Source of the DNA: Pseudomonas sp. B21-048
Lineage (GTDB): Bacteria > Pseudomonadota > Gammaproteobacteria > Pseudomonadales > Pseudomonadaceae
NCBI RefSeq assembly: GCF_024748615.1
Contig: NZ_CP087168.1
Span: 4,278,001-4,342,000, forward strand
DNA length: 64,000 bases
Reading direction: 5' to 3'
The notes beneath the pieces were generated by a model that was not told where the DNA came from, did no database searches, and saw only the letters and a program-made list of their open reading frames with translations. Made by a program: the position numbers and the translations under genes. The stretch's first letter is position 1. Each line of letters begins with the position of its first letter. Below are positions 31,441 to 39,504 of the stretch, one piece after another.

Positions 31441-32412
31441 ATGCCCAACACTGCCACGCTGAAGCTGCTCGACCGCGACCACGTCGACGCCTTGATCAAT
31501 CCCGAACAGATCCTCTTCGCCGTAAGGGAAGCCTTCTTCCTCCATAGCGCGGGCAAGGGGCAGGTATTCCCGGTCGTTCGCGAGGCTTTGGAAACTGGTG
31601 GTATTTTTGGAATCAAGTCGGGCGGTATCAGCAGCGAGGGTGTTCTGGGATTCAAGGCGGCAGGTTTCTGGCCTTCGAACCGGGGAGCCGGTGGCGAGCC
31701 TCACCAAGCCACGATCATGCTCATTGATCCGGCAACGGGAAGGCCGCTGTGCGTTATCGATGGCAACACTGTTACCACCTTACGCACCGGCGCAGCCGGC
31801 GCCCTTGGTCTTGAATTGCTGGCAAGAAAGGACAGCTCGCGTGTCTGTGTATTCGGTTCCGGCGTTCAAGCTTCGATCCAGCTCGACTACGCTCTGCGGG
31901 TTATGCCGGGTATCAAGGAAATTGAATACCTGACTTATGACCGCAAGCCAGATCAGCGCTTTGAATCCATGTTCGATGGCCGCTGCTTGATTCGTCATAG
32001 CATGGAAGCCAACGATGCGGTGAGCCGAAGCGACATCGTGATCACTGCGACTCCGGGTGCTGGTGCGCTTTTCGATCTTGAAGCGGTCGCACCTGGCACT
32101 CACCTCAACTGCGTAGGCGCCGACACTCGCGGCAAGCGGGAGCTTCCAGAAGGCTTGATCGCCAAGGCTAGGGTGGTGGTCGACGACATCAACCAGGCGA
32201 CCCAGATTGGCGAGACGCAGTGGGCTCCCGAGGTGCCGGTGATCGAAATCGGCGATTTGTTGACCGGTCGCCAAGTCTTTACCCGTGAGGCACAAGACAT
32301 CTCGGTATTCGATATGACTGGTTTGGCGCTGCAAGACCTGACCGTCGCCCGCTTGCTGTTTAAGCAGGCCAAGAATGAAAGCATTGGGCACGACATTTCG
32401 TGGCCTTGGTAA
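31441..32412 (+). CDS. Ornithine cyclodeaminase/mu-crystallin family, probable iminosuccinate reductase
   Basis: 323 residues. The NAD(P) Rossmann motif VCVFGSGVQASIQLDYAL lies in the middle, with MLIDPATGRPLCVIDGNTVTTLRTGAAGALG before it and LNCVGADTRGKRELPEG after it, as in the family. True ornithine cyclodeaminases carry a different active-site pattern; the close partner gene encodes a hydroxyaspartate-dehydratase-like enzyme, which is how BhcD (iminosuccinate reductase of the beta-hydroxyaspartate cycle, same family) is found with BhcB. I therefore infer reduction of iminosuccinate to aspartate. Alternatives are alanine or other imine reductase. The ATG at 31441 has only a weak ribosome site; the next gene starts 19 bases after its stop. 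Confidence 0.72.
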   Translation: MPNTATLKLLDRDHVDALINPEQILFAVREAFFLHSAGKGQVFPVVREALETGGIFGIKSGGISSEGVLGFKAAGFWPSNRGAGGEPHQATIMLIDPATGRPLCVIDGNTVTTLRTGAAGALGLELLARKDSSRVCVFGSGVQASIQLDYALRVMPGIKEIEYLTYDRKPDQRFESMFDGRCLIRHSMEANDAVSRSDIVITATPGAGALFDLEAVAPGTHLNCVGADTRGKRELPEGLIAKARVVVDDINQATQIGETQWAPEVPVIEIGDLLTGRQVFTREAQDISVFDMTGLALQDLTVARLLFKQAKNESIGHDISWPW

Positions 32413-32431
32413 CTTGCTAGAGGAAATTGCC

Positions 32432-33403
32432 GTGGATCCAGTAATCTTGCCAACCTTCAATGAAGTCGTAGCTGCCGCTAACCGCCTTGAAGGCTTTGCT
32501 CACAAAACCCCCGTGTTGACGTCCCGCACCATCGATGAAGAAATTGGGGCGCAGATCTTCTTCAAGTGCGAAAACCTACAACGCACCGGTTCGTTCAAAT
32601 TCCGTGGTGCATTCAACTCACTGGCGAAATTCGACGAGCAACAACGTAAAGCTGGCGTGGTAGCGTTTTCTTCCGGTAATCATGCTCAAGGCATTGCTTT
32701 GGCTGCCGCCTTGCTGAAGATGCCCGCGACGATAGTAATGCCCAACGATGCCCCCGCCGCCAAAGTGGCTGCGACCAAAGGTTATGGCGCCACGATCATT
32801 TTCTATGATCGCTATACCGAAGATCGCGAGGCGATTGGCCGTGCACTGGCAGCCGAGCATGGGATGACGTTGATCCCTTCATATGACCACCCAGATGTGC
32901 TTTCAGGCCAAGGTACTGCGGCGAAAGAGCTATTAGAAAGTACCGGCCCGCTGGATGTGCTTTTCGTCGGTCTCGGGGGTGGGGGTATGTTGTCCGGGAC
33001 AACCCTATCCACACGAGCGTTGGCGCCGGAGTGCCTGATCTATGGCGTCGAGCCGGAAGCAGGAAACGATGGTCAGGAATCATTCCGCAAGGGTGAGATC
33101 GTCCATATCGACACACCTGACACCATTGCCGACGGCGCTCAAACCCAGCACTTGGGGCACTACACCTTTCCGATCATTCTCAATGGCGTTAACGATATCG
33201 TCACCGTCTCCGACCAGGAGCTGATCGCGGCCATGAAGTTCTTTGCCGAGCGCATGAAGATCATGGTCGAGCCCACCGGATGTCTAGGCCTGGCAGCCGT
33301 TCGAAAGATGAAAGATCAGCTTCAGGGCAAGAAGGTCGGCATCATCATTACGGGTGGCAATGTCGACATCGAGCGCTACGCCAGATTTCTGACCACTGAA
33401 TAA
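32432..33403 (+). CDS. PLP-dependent 3-hydroxyaspartate dehydratase / threonine dehydratase-like
   Basis: 323 residues, fold-type II. PLP-Lys56 sits in TGSFKFRGA, the phosphate loop is VGLGGGGMLSGT, and GVEPEAGNDGQESF matches the Mg-site region of serine racemase/threo-3-hydroxyaspartate dehydratases rather than biosynthetic IlvA, which is longer and has a regulatory domain. Such enzymes release ammonia from 3-hydroxyaspartate to give iminosuccinate, then oxaloacetate. The GTG start at 32432 has AGAGGAA 6 bases upstream; an ATG at 32375 inside the preceding gene is less likely. Second gene of the module. Confidence 0.82.
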   Translation: MDPVILPTFNEVVAAANRLEGFAHKTPVLTSRTIDEEIGAQIFFKCENLQRTGSFKFRGAFNSLAKFDEQQRKAGVVAFSSGNHAQGIALAAALLKMPATIVMPNDAPAAKVAATKGYGATIIFYDRYTEDREAIGRALAAEHGMTLIPSYDHPDVLSGQGTAAKELLESTGPLDVLFVGLGGGGMLSGTTLSTRALAPECLIYGVEPEAGNDGQESFRKGEIVHIDTPDTIADGAQTQHLGHYTFPIILNGVNDIVTVSDQELIAAMKFFAERMKIMVEPTGCLGLAAVRKMKDQLQGKKVGIIITGGNVDIERYARFLTTE

Positions 33404-33567
33404 TTCGCGCTGCCCGTAGAGGCAACTGTTTCAAACAATAGATAGGAAACCAGTGCCCACCATTCGTTCGCAAGAACGTTTGGCGGGTGAGCTTTGCCTA
33501 CATTTTTTGCTGCTGCCTATAAGAGCGCCTTTGGGTTGTCCTGAGGCCATATAAAAAAGAGGTGCGT

Positions 33568-34824
33568 ATGAGAAATAGATACTTGGTTCGTGCAATCGTA
33601 ATCGCGATGGTTCTCGGCGTCTTGCTGGGCGGTCTATTGCACTCCCATCTCGATGGGGAGGCGGCAAAAAGCGTTTCTACCAATTTAAATCTGATTACGG
33701 ATGTCTTCTTGCGACTGATCAAGATGGTCATCGCTCCGCTGGTTTTCGCGACACTGGTGACCGGTGTGGCGAGCATGGCCGACAGTGGTTCGATTGGCCG
33801 TGTTGGCTTCAAGGCAATGGCGTGGTTTCTGATCGCATCGCTGATCTCGCTGACCATCGGCTTAGTTCTCGCCAACTTCTTCCAACCAGGCGCGGGTTTG
33901 AATCTCGTTGTCGGCCAGGCCACCGGCAGCACGGGGCTGAACACGGCCACATTCAGCCTGCCCATTTTCCTGTCCCATGTATTTCCTCGCAGCATCGTTG
34001 AAGCCATGGGCAGCAACGAAGTGCTTCAAATCGTGGTCTTCTCTCTATTTTTCGGCGCCGCGTTGGCGTTCGTCAAAGGCAGTGGAAAGTCAGGCATCGT
34101 GGACATTCTCGAAGAGTTGTCCAAGGTGATGTTCCGCATCACTGATTATGTAATGGTCGTCGCACCGTTCGCTGTTTTCGCCGCCATCGCATCGACCATC
34201 ACTGTGCACGGCTTGGAGATGGTCGTGAGCTTCGGCAAGCTGGTTGCGCAATATTTCCTGGGGCTGGCGATCCTCTGGCTGCTCATCGCCGGAGCGGGTT
34301 ACCTGGCATTCGGCAAACGGCTCAAGGCGCTTTTGACCAACCTACGGGAACCGGTGCTGGTCGCTTTCTCCACTGCCAGTAGCGAAGCCGCCTACCCAAA
34401 AACCATTGCGGCGCTGGACAACTTCGGCTCCAACAAGCGTATCAACAGTTTCGTCCTGCCATTGGGCTATTCGTTCAACCTGGATGGTTCGATGATGTAT
34501 CAGGCATTCATCGTCATGTTCATCGCCCAAGCCTACAACATAGAAATGACCTTCACCCATCAGGTCATGATTCTGCTCACGCTGCTGGTCATCAGTAAGG
34601 GCACTGCAGGTGTCGCACGCGGCTCGCTCGTGGTGTTGGCTGCGGGACTTCCCATGATCGGACTCCCGGAGTCCGGACTGCTGCTCATTCTGGCTATCGA
34701 CCCCATCCTGGATATGGGCCGCACCGCTACGAATGTTTTTGGCTGCGGGGTGGCTACTGCCGTAATCGGAAAGGGAAGCGAAGAGCCAGTTGGCGAGCGC
34801 GCGGCCAGTCCCCAAGCCGTTTGA
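33568..34824 (+). CDS. SDF-family dicarboxylate/acidic amino acid:cation symporter
   Basis: 418 residues with the eight-helix, two-hairpin layout of GltP/DctA. HP1 holds STASSEAAYPKT, TM7 NLDGSMMYQAF, HP2 GTAGVARGSLVV, TM8 DPILDMGRTATNVFGCG. In TM8 the Asp and the Arg that grip an aspartate-type substrate are kept (DMGRT), while the position used as an Asp for sodium in GltPh is Cys, as expected for proton-coupled relatives. ATG 33568 follows AGAGG by 5 bases. It sits between the dehydratase and the asparaginase genes, so an aspartate-like substrate is likely; threo-3-hydroxyaspartate is a classical ligand of this transporter family. Confidence 0.92.
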   Translation: MRNRYLVRAIVIAMVLGVLLGGLLHSHLDGEAAKSVSTNLNLITDVFLRLIKMVIAPLVFATLVTGVASMADSGSIGRVGFKAMAWFLIASLISLTIGLVLANFFQPGAGLNLVVGQATGSTGLNTATFSLPIFLSHVFPRSIVEAMGSNEVLQIVVFSLFFGAALAFVKGSGKSGIVDILEELSKVMFRITDYVMVVAPFAVFAAIASTITVHGLEMVVSFGKLVAQYFLGLAILWLLIAGAGYLAFGKRLKALLTNLREPVLVAFSTASSEAAYPKTIAALDNFGSNKRINSFVLPLGYSFNLDGSMMYQAFIVMFIAQAYNIEMTFTHQVMILLTLLVISKGTAGVARGSLVVLAAGLPMIGLPESGLLLILAIDPILDMGRTATNVFGCGVATAVIGKGSEEPVGERAASPQAV

Positions 34825-34854
34825 AACCCTGACCAAACTCTGCAGGAAGTGCCA

Positions 34855-36000
34855 ATGAACAAGCCAGTGATTGACGGTGAATCTATGTTGAATGAGGTCA
34901 GCGGTAAGTTTCGCTTGGCCCGTGCGTTAACTCTTTTTATCAGTATGACGATGTGCGCTTCCACATTATCCGCGCAGGAGAAATCTATGGAGACAGTGTC
35001 CCAATCCTCGGCCCGTCCCCGCGTGTTGCTACTGGCAACGGGAGGCACCATTGCGGGCTCCGCTGACAGCCGGGGCGTGGGCGCTTACAACTCCGGCGCA
35101 GTGAGTGCCCAACAACTGATCGATGCAGTGCCTGGTTTGTCCAGCCTTGCACAGCTGAGCAGCGATCAGGTAGCCAAGGTTGGCTCTCAAGACATGACCG
35201 ACGACATCTGGATGAAACTTGCCAAGCGAGCGCAACACGAACTCGATGAAGGTAACGTCGATGCGGTTGTCATTACCCATGGGACGGACACGATGGAGGA
35301 AACAGCGTTCTTCCTCGACCTCGTTCTGGACATCAATAAGCCTGTGGTGATGGTGGGGTCAATGCGTCCCTCGACCGGACTGGGAGCAGATGGCCCGGCA
35401 AACATTTATCAGGCCGTGAAAGTCGCTATCGATCCCGAAGCAAGTGGACGAGGCGTGATGGTGGTCATGAACGAGCAAATCGAAAGCGCTCGGGGGGTCA
35501 CCAAAATGCACAGTACCAATGTGCAAGCGATGCAGTCCCCTAACCTGGGGTCTATCGGTTTCGTCGATCCTGGGCATGTACGATTCGTCCAAGCCGTCCC
35601 AACTCATCGCGGGGCAGCGTTAGCGCTTCCTGCTGATGGAAAGCTGCCACGCGTCGAGGTGATCTACTGCCATGCAAATATGGATGCTCGGCAAATCGAT
35701 CACGCCGTCGAAGATGGGGCGAAGGGGATTGTCCTGGCCGGCGTGGGCGACGGCAATGCATCAAAAGCCGCTCTAGCCGCGCTGAAAAAAGCCGCCGCCA
35801 AGGGAGTCCTCGTCGTTCGCTCGACTCGGGTTGCTCAGGGCTACGTGAATCGCAACATCGAATTCAACGATGACCAGAGCGGTTTTGTCGCTGCGGTGGA
35901 TTTGAATCCGCAGAAGGCGAGAGTGCTAACCCAGCTTCTCCTCGTGAATGGAGTAAGCGAACCCCAGAAGGCTCAGGAAGCTTTTTCAAACGTGCGGTAA
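34855..36000 (+). CDS. Periplasmic type II L-asparaginase/glutaminase
   Basis: About 381 residues from ATG 34855, which has AGGAAG 5 bases upstream. A signal-like segment (LARALTLFISMTMCASTLSA) starts about 23 residues in, giving export. The first Thr is in LLATGGTIAGS and the second-site TDK equivalent in VVITHGTDTMEETA; both nucleophile motifs are intact. The YNSGAVSAQQLIDAVP part fits the Pseudomonas glutaminase-asparaginase group with broad Asn/Gln use. It would release aspartate, or hydroxyaspartate from hydroxyasparagine, for the adjacent carrier. Confidence 0.9.
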   Translation: MNKPVIDGESMLNEVSGKFRLARALTLFISMTMCASTLSAQEKSMETVSQSSARPRVLLLATGGTIAGSADSRGVGAYNSGAVSAQQLIDAVPGLSSLAQLSSDQVAKVGSQDMTDDIWMKLAKRAQHELDEGNVDAVVITHGTDTMEETAFFLDLVLDINKPVVMVGSMRPSTGLGADGPANIYQAVKVAIDPEASGRGVMVVMNEQIESARGVTKMHSTNVQAMQSPNLGSIGFVDPGHVRFVQAVPTHRGAALALPADGKLPRVEVIYCHANMDARQIDHAVEDGAKGIVLAGVGDGNASKAALAALKKAAAKGVLVVRSTRVAQGYVNRNIEFNDDQSGFVAAVDLNPQKARVLTQLLLVNGVSEPQKAQEAFSNVR

Positions 36001-36063
36001 AACCGCAAAGTCACGTTGCCGCGCCTGTTCGCGGCAACGCCTTATCTGACATCGGGCCAAATA

Positions 36064-36447
36064 ATGAAAATCGTAGCCACCGAAAATGCTCCACGCCCGG
36101 CAGGGCATTACGCTCAAGGGATCATCCATGGCGATACCCTTCACATCTCGGGGCAGCTACCCGTTAGCCCGGATGGCACTCATAATCTTCAGGCCAGCTT
36201 CTCCGAGCAAGCGACTGTGGCGTTGGGCAATCTTATTGCCATTCTAAAAACTGCTGGCTGTTCCATTGATGACCTGGTGAAGGTCACCGTCTATGTGGCA
36301 GGGGTCAAGCACTGGCCCGAGTTCGACCGCATCTACAGCGCTGCGTTGGGAGTTCATCGGCCTGCGCGCGCCGTTGTGCCGGTGCCCGAGCTTCACCATG
36401 GATATCTGGTCGAAATCGAAGCTATTGCTCAGGTGAAGACTGCCTGA
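36064..36447 (+). CDS. RidA family enamine/imine deaminase
   Basis: 127 residues from ATG 36064 (MKIVATENAPRPAGHYAQG), normal for RidA. The active-site Arg is in HRPARAVVPV and the C-terminal LVEIEAIAQV is typical. It hydrolyses reactive imines and enamines released by PLP enzymes; the dehydratase two genes away produces exactly such an intermediate (iminosuccinate). The last gene of the module, convergent with the regulator. Confidence 0.9.
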   Translation: MKIVATENAPRPAGHYAQGIIHGDTLHISGQLPVSPDGTHNLQASFSEQATVALGNLIAILKTAGCSIDDLVKVTVYVAGVKHWPEFDRIYSAALGVHRPARAVVPVPELHHGYLVEIEAIAQVKTA

Positions 36448-36509
36448 GACGGTTGACGTTACCATTGTGAATGGCTTGTGCTAAGAACGGTTCGGCTAAC
36501 CAGGGTATC

Positions 36510-36542
36510 CATGGAAGGCGCCCAACCGGCACTCCTTCCATG
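36510..36542. terminator. Hairpin between convergent ridA and regulator genes
   Basis: 9-bp perfect stem (CATGGAAGG with CCTTCCATG) around a 15-base loop. No long T-run on either side, so it is a weak terminator candidate or another structured site. Confidence 0.4.
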
Positions 36543-36558
36543 ACTGATGGGGTATCGG

Positions 36559-37185
36559 TTACTTGGCGTCGTTGTAAACGGTGGCGCGTGATACGCCCAG
36601 ATAGGCCGCGACGATTTCCATCGCTCGGCGCACATCCAACAGACCGGTTTCTTTCAGTTCCACGAGAAGGGCGCGGCGGTCTGGTGCCTTCATGGCTCGG
36701 GGAGTCGTAGCAAGCCGCGCGGCGAATTGATCGATACGTCCGCGAATAACGTCCGCTCCTGCAACCTCAAGCGTCTCATCCGGACGCTCTCCCCCGAAAG
36801 CACTGAACTGGTCAAGCATCCCTTGCAGACCCCGAAATAGGGAAAGATCGACGTTCATGCATAACGCGGCGATGTACTTTCCATTGGAGTCCTTGATCCC
36901 GATGGAAGTGCTTTTTACCTGGCGACCATCACTGAACCGGTTTGGATAGTTCGCAATGACCTGTGGGTAGTCGGGGTCAGCGATACGGGCCAACCCGAGC
37001 TCGGTGGCAGGGTCTCCGGGCTGACGACCAGACAGATTGTTGTGGATCGCAAGAATTGCGTGCTCAGGGTCACGCAGATCATGCAGGACGACTTCGCAAA
37101 AGGGGCTGAAGGTTTCGCTGAGCCCCTTCGCGACCTGTTCCATTTGATCGAGCAATGCTCGTTGTTCGGCAGTGGTTTTTTTCAT
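36559..37185 (-). CDS. YheO/DauR-like transcriptional regulator (PAS + HTH)
   Basis: About 208 residues from ATG 37185. The N-terminal YheO-like PAS domain (FSPFCEVVLHDLRDPEHAILAIHN, VKSTSIGIKDSNGKYIAALC) is followed by a C-terminal HTH (RRAMEIVAAYLGVSRATVYNDAK). Relatives include DauR, a repressor of D-arginine catabolism that responds to an amino-acid-derived signal. Its position next to the hydroxyaspartate module suggests it controls that module, probably sensing the imported compound. A TTG farther upstream (37221) would add 12 residues. Confidence 0.88.
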   Translation of the reverse strand: MKKTTAEQRALLDQMEQVAKGLSETFSPFCEVVLHDLRDPEHAILAIHNNLSGRQPGDPATELGLARIADPDYPQVIANYPNRFSDGRQVKSTSIGIKDSNGKYIAALCMNVDLSLFRGLQGMLDQFSAFGGERPDETLEVAGADVIRGRIDQFAARLATTPRAMKAPDRRALLVELKETGLLDVRRAMEIVAAYLGVSRATVYNDAK

Positions 37186-37194
37186 CTGGACAAG

Positions 37195-37214
37195 ATATCC
37201 AATAACTGGAAATA
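37195..37214 (-). promoter_or_regulatory. Candidate operator upstream of the regulator gene
   Basis: Imperfect dyad TATCCA-N5-TGGAAATA directly before the ATG of the YheO-like regulator. The half-site TATCCA recurs in the 31158-31440 promoter region, so it may be the regulator's own site. Not tested. Confidence 0.4.
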
Positions 37215-37221
37215 CCGTCAA

Positions 37222-37641
37222 TAAATTCAGCTAAGGCCCATTTGGGTAATTTAGGGAGTACGAGGGTTGGATCCTGAACACTTTTGGATGGGCTGTTGGC
37301 AGTCGCGCATGGCGTTCCACTTAGGCATCGGTTTGCATTCGACCTACCAGTTATTGCGCTGCATCTGACCACTGATTGAATCCACAGTCGATCGTTGCCG
37401 GTCAGACCTCTAGCATTGTGAACAAACTCGAGGCAGATGGCTGGTCACGCCTAATGCAAAACCGACATGCAATTCTGTGAAAATCCCCCAGCACTAAAGC
37501 AATCGCTTCTTCGCGTAAGCGCCTACCCTTTGCGTAATACATCAATCAGGAAATTGCTAGCAGTGAATCCACCAGCACCAAGCGATTAAGTGTGCGCATG
37601 ATATAGCCTCGGCTCAAACATCACTGTTCTGAGAATCCGCT
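37222..37641. other. Stretch with no intact gene; possible HicA remnant
   Basis: No complete gene. Around 37404-37495 the plus strand reads IVNKLEADGWSRL before a stop, which resembles the opening of HicA-type toxins (KxLEADGW). The match is only about 13 residues, so this is a weak hint of a lost toxin-antitoxin locus. Confidence 0.25.
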
Positions 37642-37941
37642 TTGAACACACTTGATGCACGTGCCGATTTCAACACCCTGATCAACGCACCGAAATTTTC
37701 CGACGATCCCGTTGGGCACCGGCAGAAAAAGCGGTGGCAGCTCATCGCTGGAGACATTTACAAAAGTACTTCCATCGAAGCGCTGCTGGAGGCGAGGGGA
37801 AAAGCTGAAGGCTACATCCATGGTTTGGTAGATGCCGGGCACCTTTCAACAAGGGATACCGAGCGTGACTATCTCATTTTGAGCATCGTTCAAAGGCGGC
37901 GCGATTTTTTGAAGAAATTACTGAGCGAGTACGGTTACTGA
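37642..37941 (+). CDS. Hypothetical protein, 99 residues
   Basis: TTG start; reads MNTLDARADFNTLINAPKFS and ends DFLKKLLSEYGY. Mixed charge with several basic runs (GHRQKKRWQL) and helices; no signal or membrane segment. No family recognised. It lies in the decayed right part of the island; a weak GAGAA site precedes the start. Confidence 0.45.
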   Translation: MNTLDARADFNTLINAPKFSDDPVGHRQKKRWQLIAGDIYKSTSIEALLEARGKAEGYIHGLVDAGHLSTRDTERDYLILSIVQRRRDFLKKLLSEYGY

Positions 37942-38070
37942 GCCAGGCGCGACTTTTGAGAACGTCCAGCGGCTGATGTGCACCGCAGGATAAAGTCGGT
38001 TTGAAGCGCTCCGCATGGCCAATTCGGAGCGCTGCTAATTGAAACCCTAAGAGGCCATAGCGAGCGACTT

Positions 38071-38256
38071 CTAGAGGTCTGACGGAGCTCGAGAAATGAG
38101 CTTGTCCTGAATCGACTCCCACTCTTCCATTGAAATGAGCACCGCAGTCCTGCGTTCTCCCTCAACGAAAATCGGTTTTCGAGCCGTGATCACTTGGTCG
38201 AGCAACTCGTCGAACCGGGTTATTGCCCGAGAAACTAACCATCGTTCATCTGCCAT
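38071..38256 (-). CDS. Phd/YefM-type antitoxin, orphan
   Basis: 61 residues with the Phd/YefM fold: VSRAITRFDELLDQVITARKPIFVEGERRTAVLISMEEWESIQ. The N-terminal half would bind operator DNA; the C-terminal half would wrap a toxin. No toxin gene follows: the next 130 bases on the minus strand hold no family-like frame. It could be a solitary regulator or a leftover antitoxin. Confidence 0.7.
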   Translation of the reverse strand: MADERWLVSRAITRFDELLDQVITARKPIFVEGERRTAVLISMEEWESIQDKLISRAPSDL

Positions 38257-38303
38257 GTGCCAGGCCCTATCACGTGATCAAATGATGGTTTTCATATCGT
38301 CGA

Positions 38304-38816
38304 TTAGAAACTATCGGCGGACTGGAGAAGCTTGAGAAAGCTAGTTCTATCGAGGTCTCGCTTGAAGCTAGCGATGACGTAATTACCGTCTTGAGATTCG
38401 AGCGGCCAAAACAGCCCCTCTTTCCTCGCTGACTGAATTTTACCTGTGCGAAGAATAGAACCATCCGCCCTGTGGTACGCATCGTCACGCTCAGAATGGT
38501 CGAAGGAAACGCCCAGGCATGTGTCATCTGCGATCAGTGCGTCGCTAATGAAAGCTTTGATCGGCACCGTGTATTTGCGAAGGCTTGCTCGCACCAAGCG
38601 ACTCAGTTGAAAGTCACTCAAATCCTTACTATGAAATTCCAGCTCAATGATTTCCGGCATCCAATCCAAGCTCCAAAACGACTTCAGAATATTTTCCGTC
38701 GAACATCGCTTACCCAGCCGACATCGAAAAAGCAGCCCTTAAGCTAGCCCCTCCCAACCAGAAACCTCTTCCCCCGCGCCATAAAAGAGTTGCGCGATTT
38801 CTTCCAACGTCACCAT
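38304..38816 (-). pseudogene. Unknown gene interrupted by an in-frame TAA
   Basis: ATG 38816 has a perfect GGAGG site 7 bases upstream and reads MVTLEEIAQLFYGAGEEVSG then GWEGLA before TAA at 38739-38741. The same frame continues without another stop for 145 codons (GLLFRCRLGKRCSTENILKS, DWMPEIIELEFHSKDLSDFQ, SARKEGLFWPLESQDGNYVI) to 38304. The open frame from 38669 is the visible lower part. Thus one C-to-T-type change (CAA to TAA) or similar probably split a 170-residue gene; reinitiation at ATG 38660 is possible. No family recognised. Confidence 0.6.
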
Positions 38817-38882
38817 CAAAAATCCTCCATCTCGTCGAGCGAGGCCAATCGCACAAGCTTTCGCATTGACCAATCACTGGCA

Positions 38883-39504
38883 TCAAAGCTCGATCAATAA
38901 ACCAGGATCAAAACCGGTGTCTTGGCCTGGGTATCCACGCGAATTTGAAACCAGGCGGCACCCACATTTGGTGAAGCTTGCTGCTACGTGGGTGTGTCCG
39001 TAGACCGTCGAAGGGTGTACCGAACGCCTGAGCCAACCAGCTGTAGGCAGTCCTTGATTTGGCAATCAGGTCAGCAGGCCGTAAGCGTCGATAACTCACG
39101 TCAGTTCTGATGACACGGAAATCGCTCATCCACTTCCACGCAGTGCGGGTTGCTGCCTCGACATCTCCAGTCGAGCTGTAATCTGTCCACCCCGTAGTCA
39201 CCAGAAAACGCGTGCGATCCAAAATCAGCACTTCATTTTCCAGCACGTGCATGTGCGGTACTGCCGCCTCCTTCATCTTACGCAGCGTCTGTTCGAGGTG
39301 ACCACCGTAGTACTCATGATTGCCGCATACGTAGATCACAGGACACTGGAACACTTCGTTCGCCCACTTCACTCCACGCGATTTCAGATCGATGGCACCG
39401 GCGAGGATGACTACGTCCGCATCGCTTGGGGCGGGATCGAACCATTTAAATGCCCTGCGAAAGGGGTAATGAGCGCCCTGAATCTTTCTTCTGATCCCCG
39501 CCAA
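38883..39504 (-). pseudogene. Metallophosphoesterase with N-terminal loss and internal deletion
   Basis: The frame from 39504 reads DADVVILAGAIDLKSRGVKW, CPVIYVCGNHEYYGGHLEQT and RRLRPADLIAKSRTAYSWL, typical of calcineurin-like phosphoesterases: the GNHE motif is intact. The expected N-terminal DLHLE metal motif is missing. After AFGTPFDG the frame changes and the C-terminus VYGHTHVAASF ... PGLLIEL is found in another frame, ending at 38883, so the HHAPS segment has been deleted with a frameshift. It is very unlikely to be active. Confidence 0.75.

Noticed and set aside
31441..32412. Annotation as ornithine cyclodeaminase making proline.
   Set aside because: Only family-level similarity; the dehydratase, carrier and RidA context favours an imine reductase. 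Kept as an alternative.
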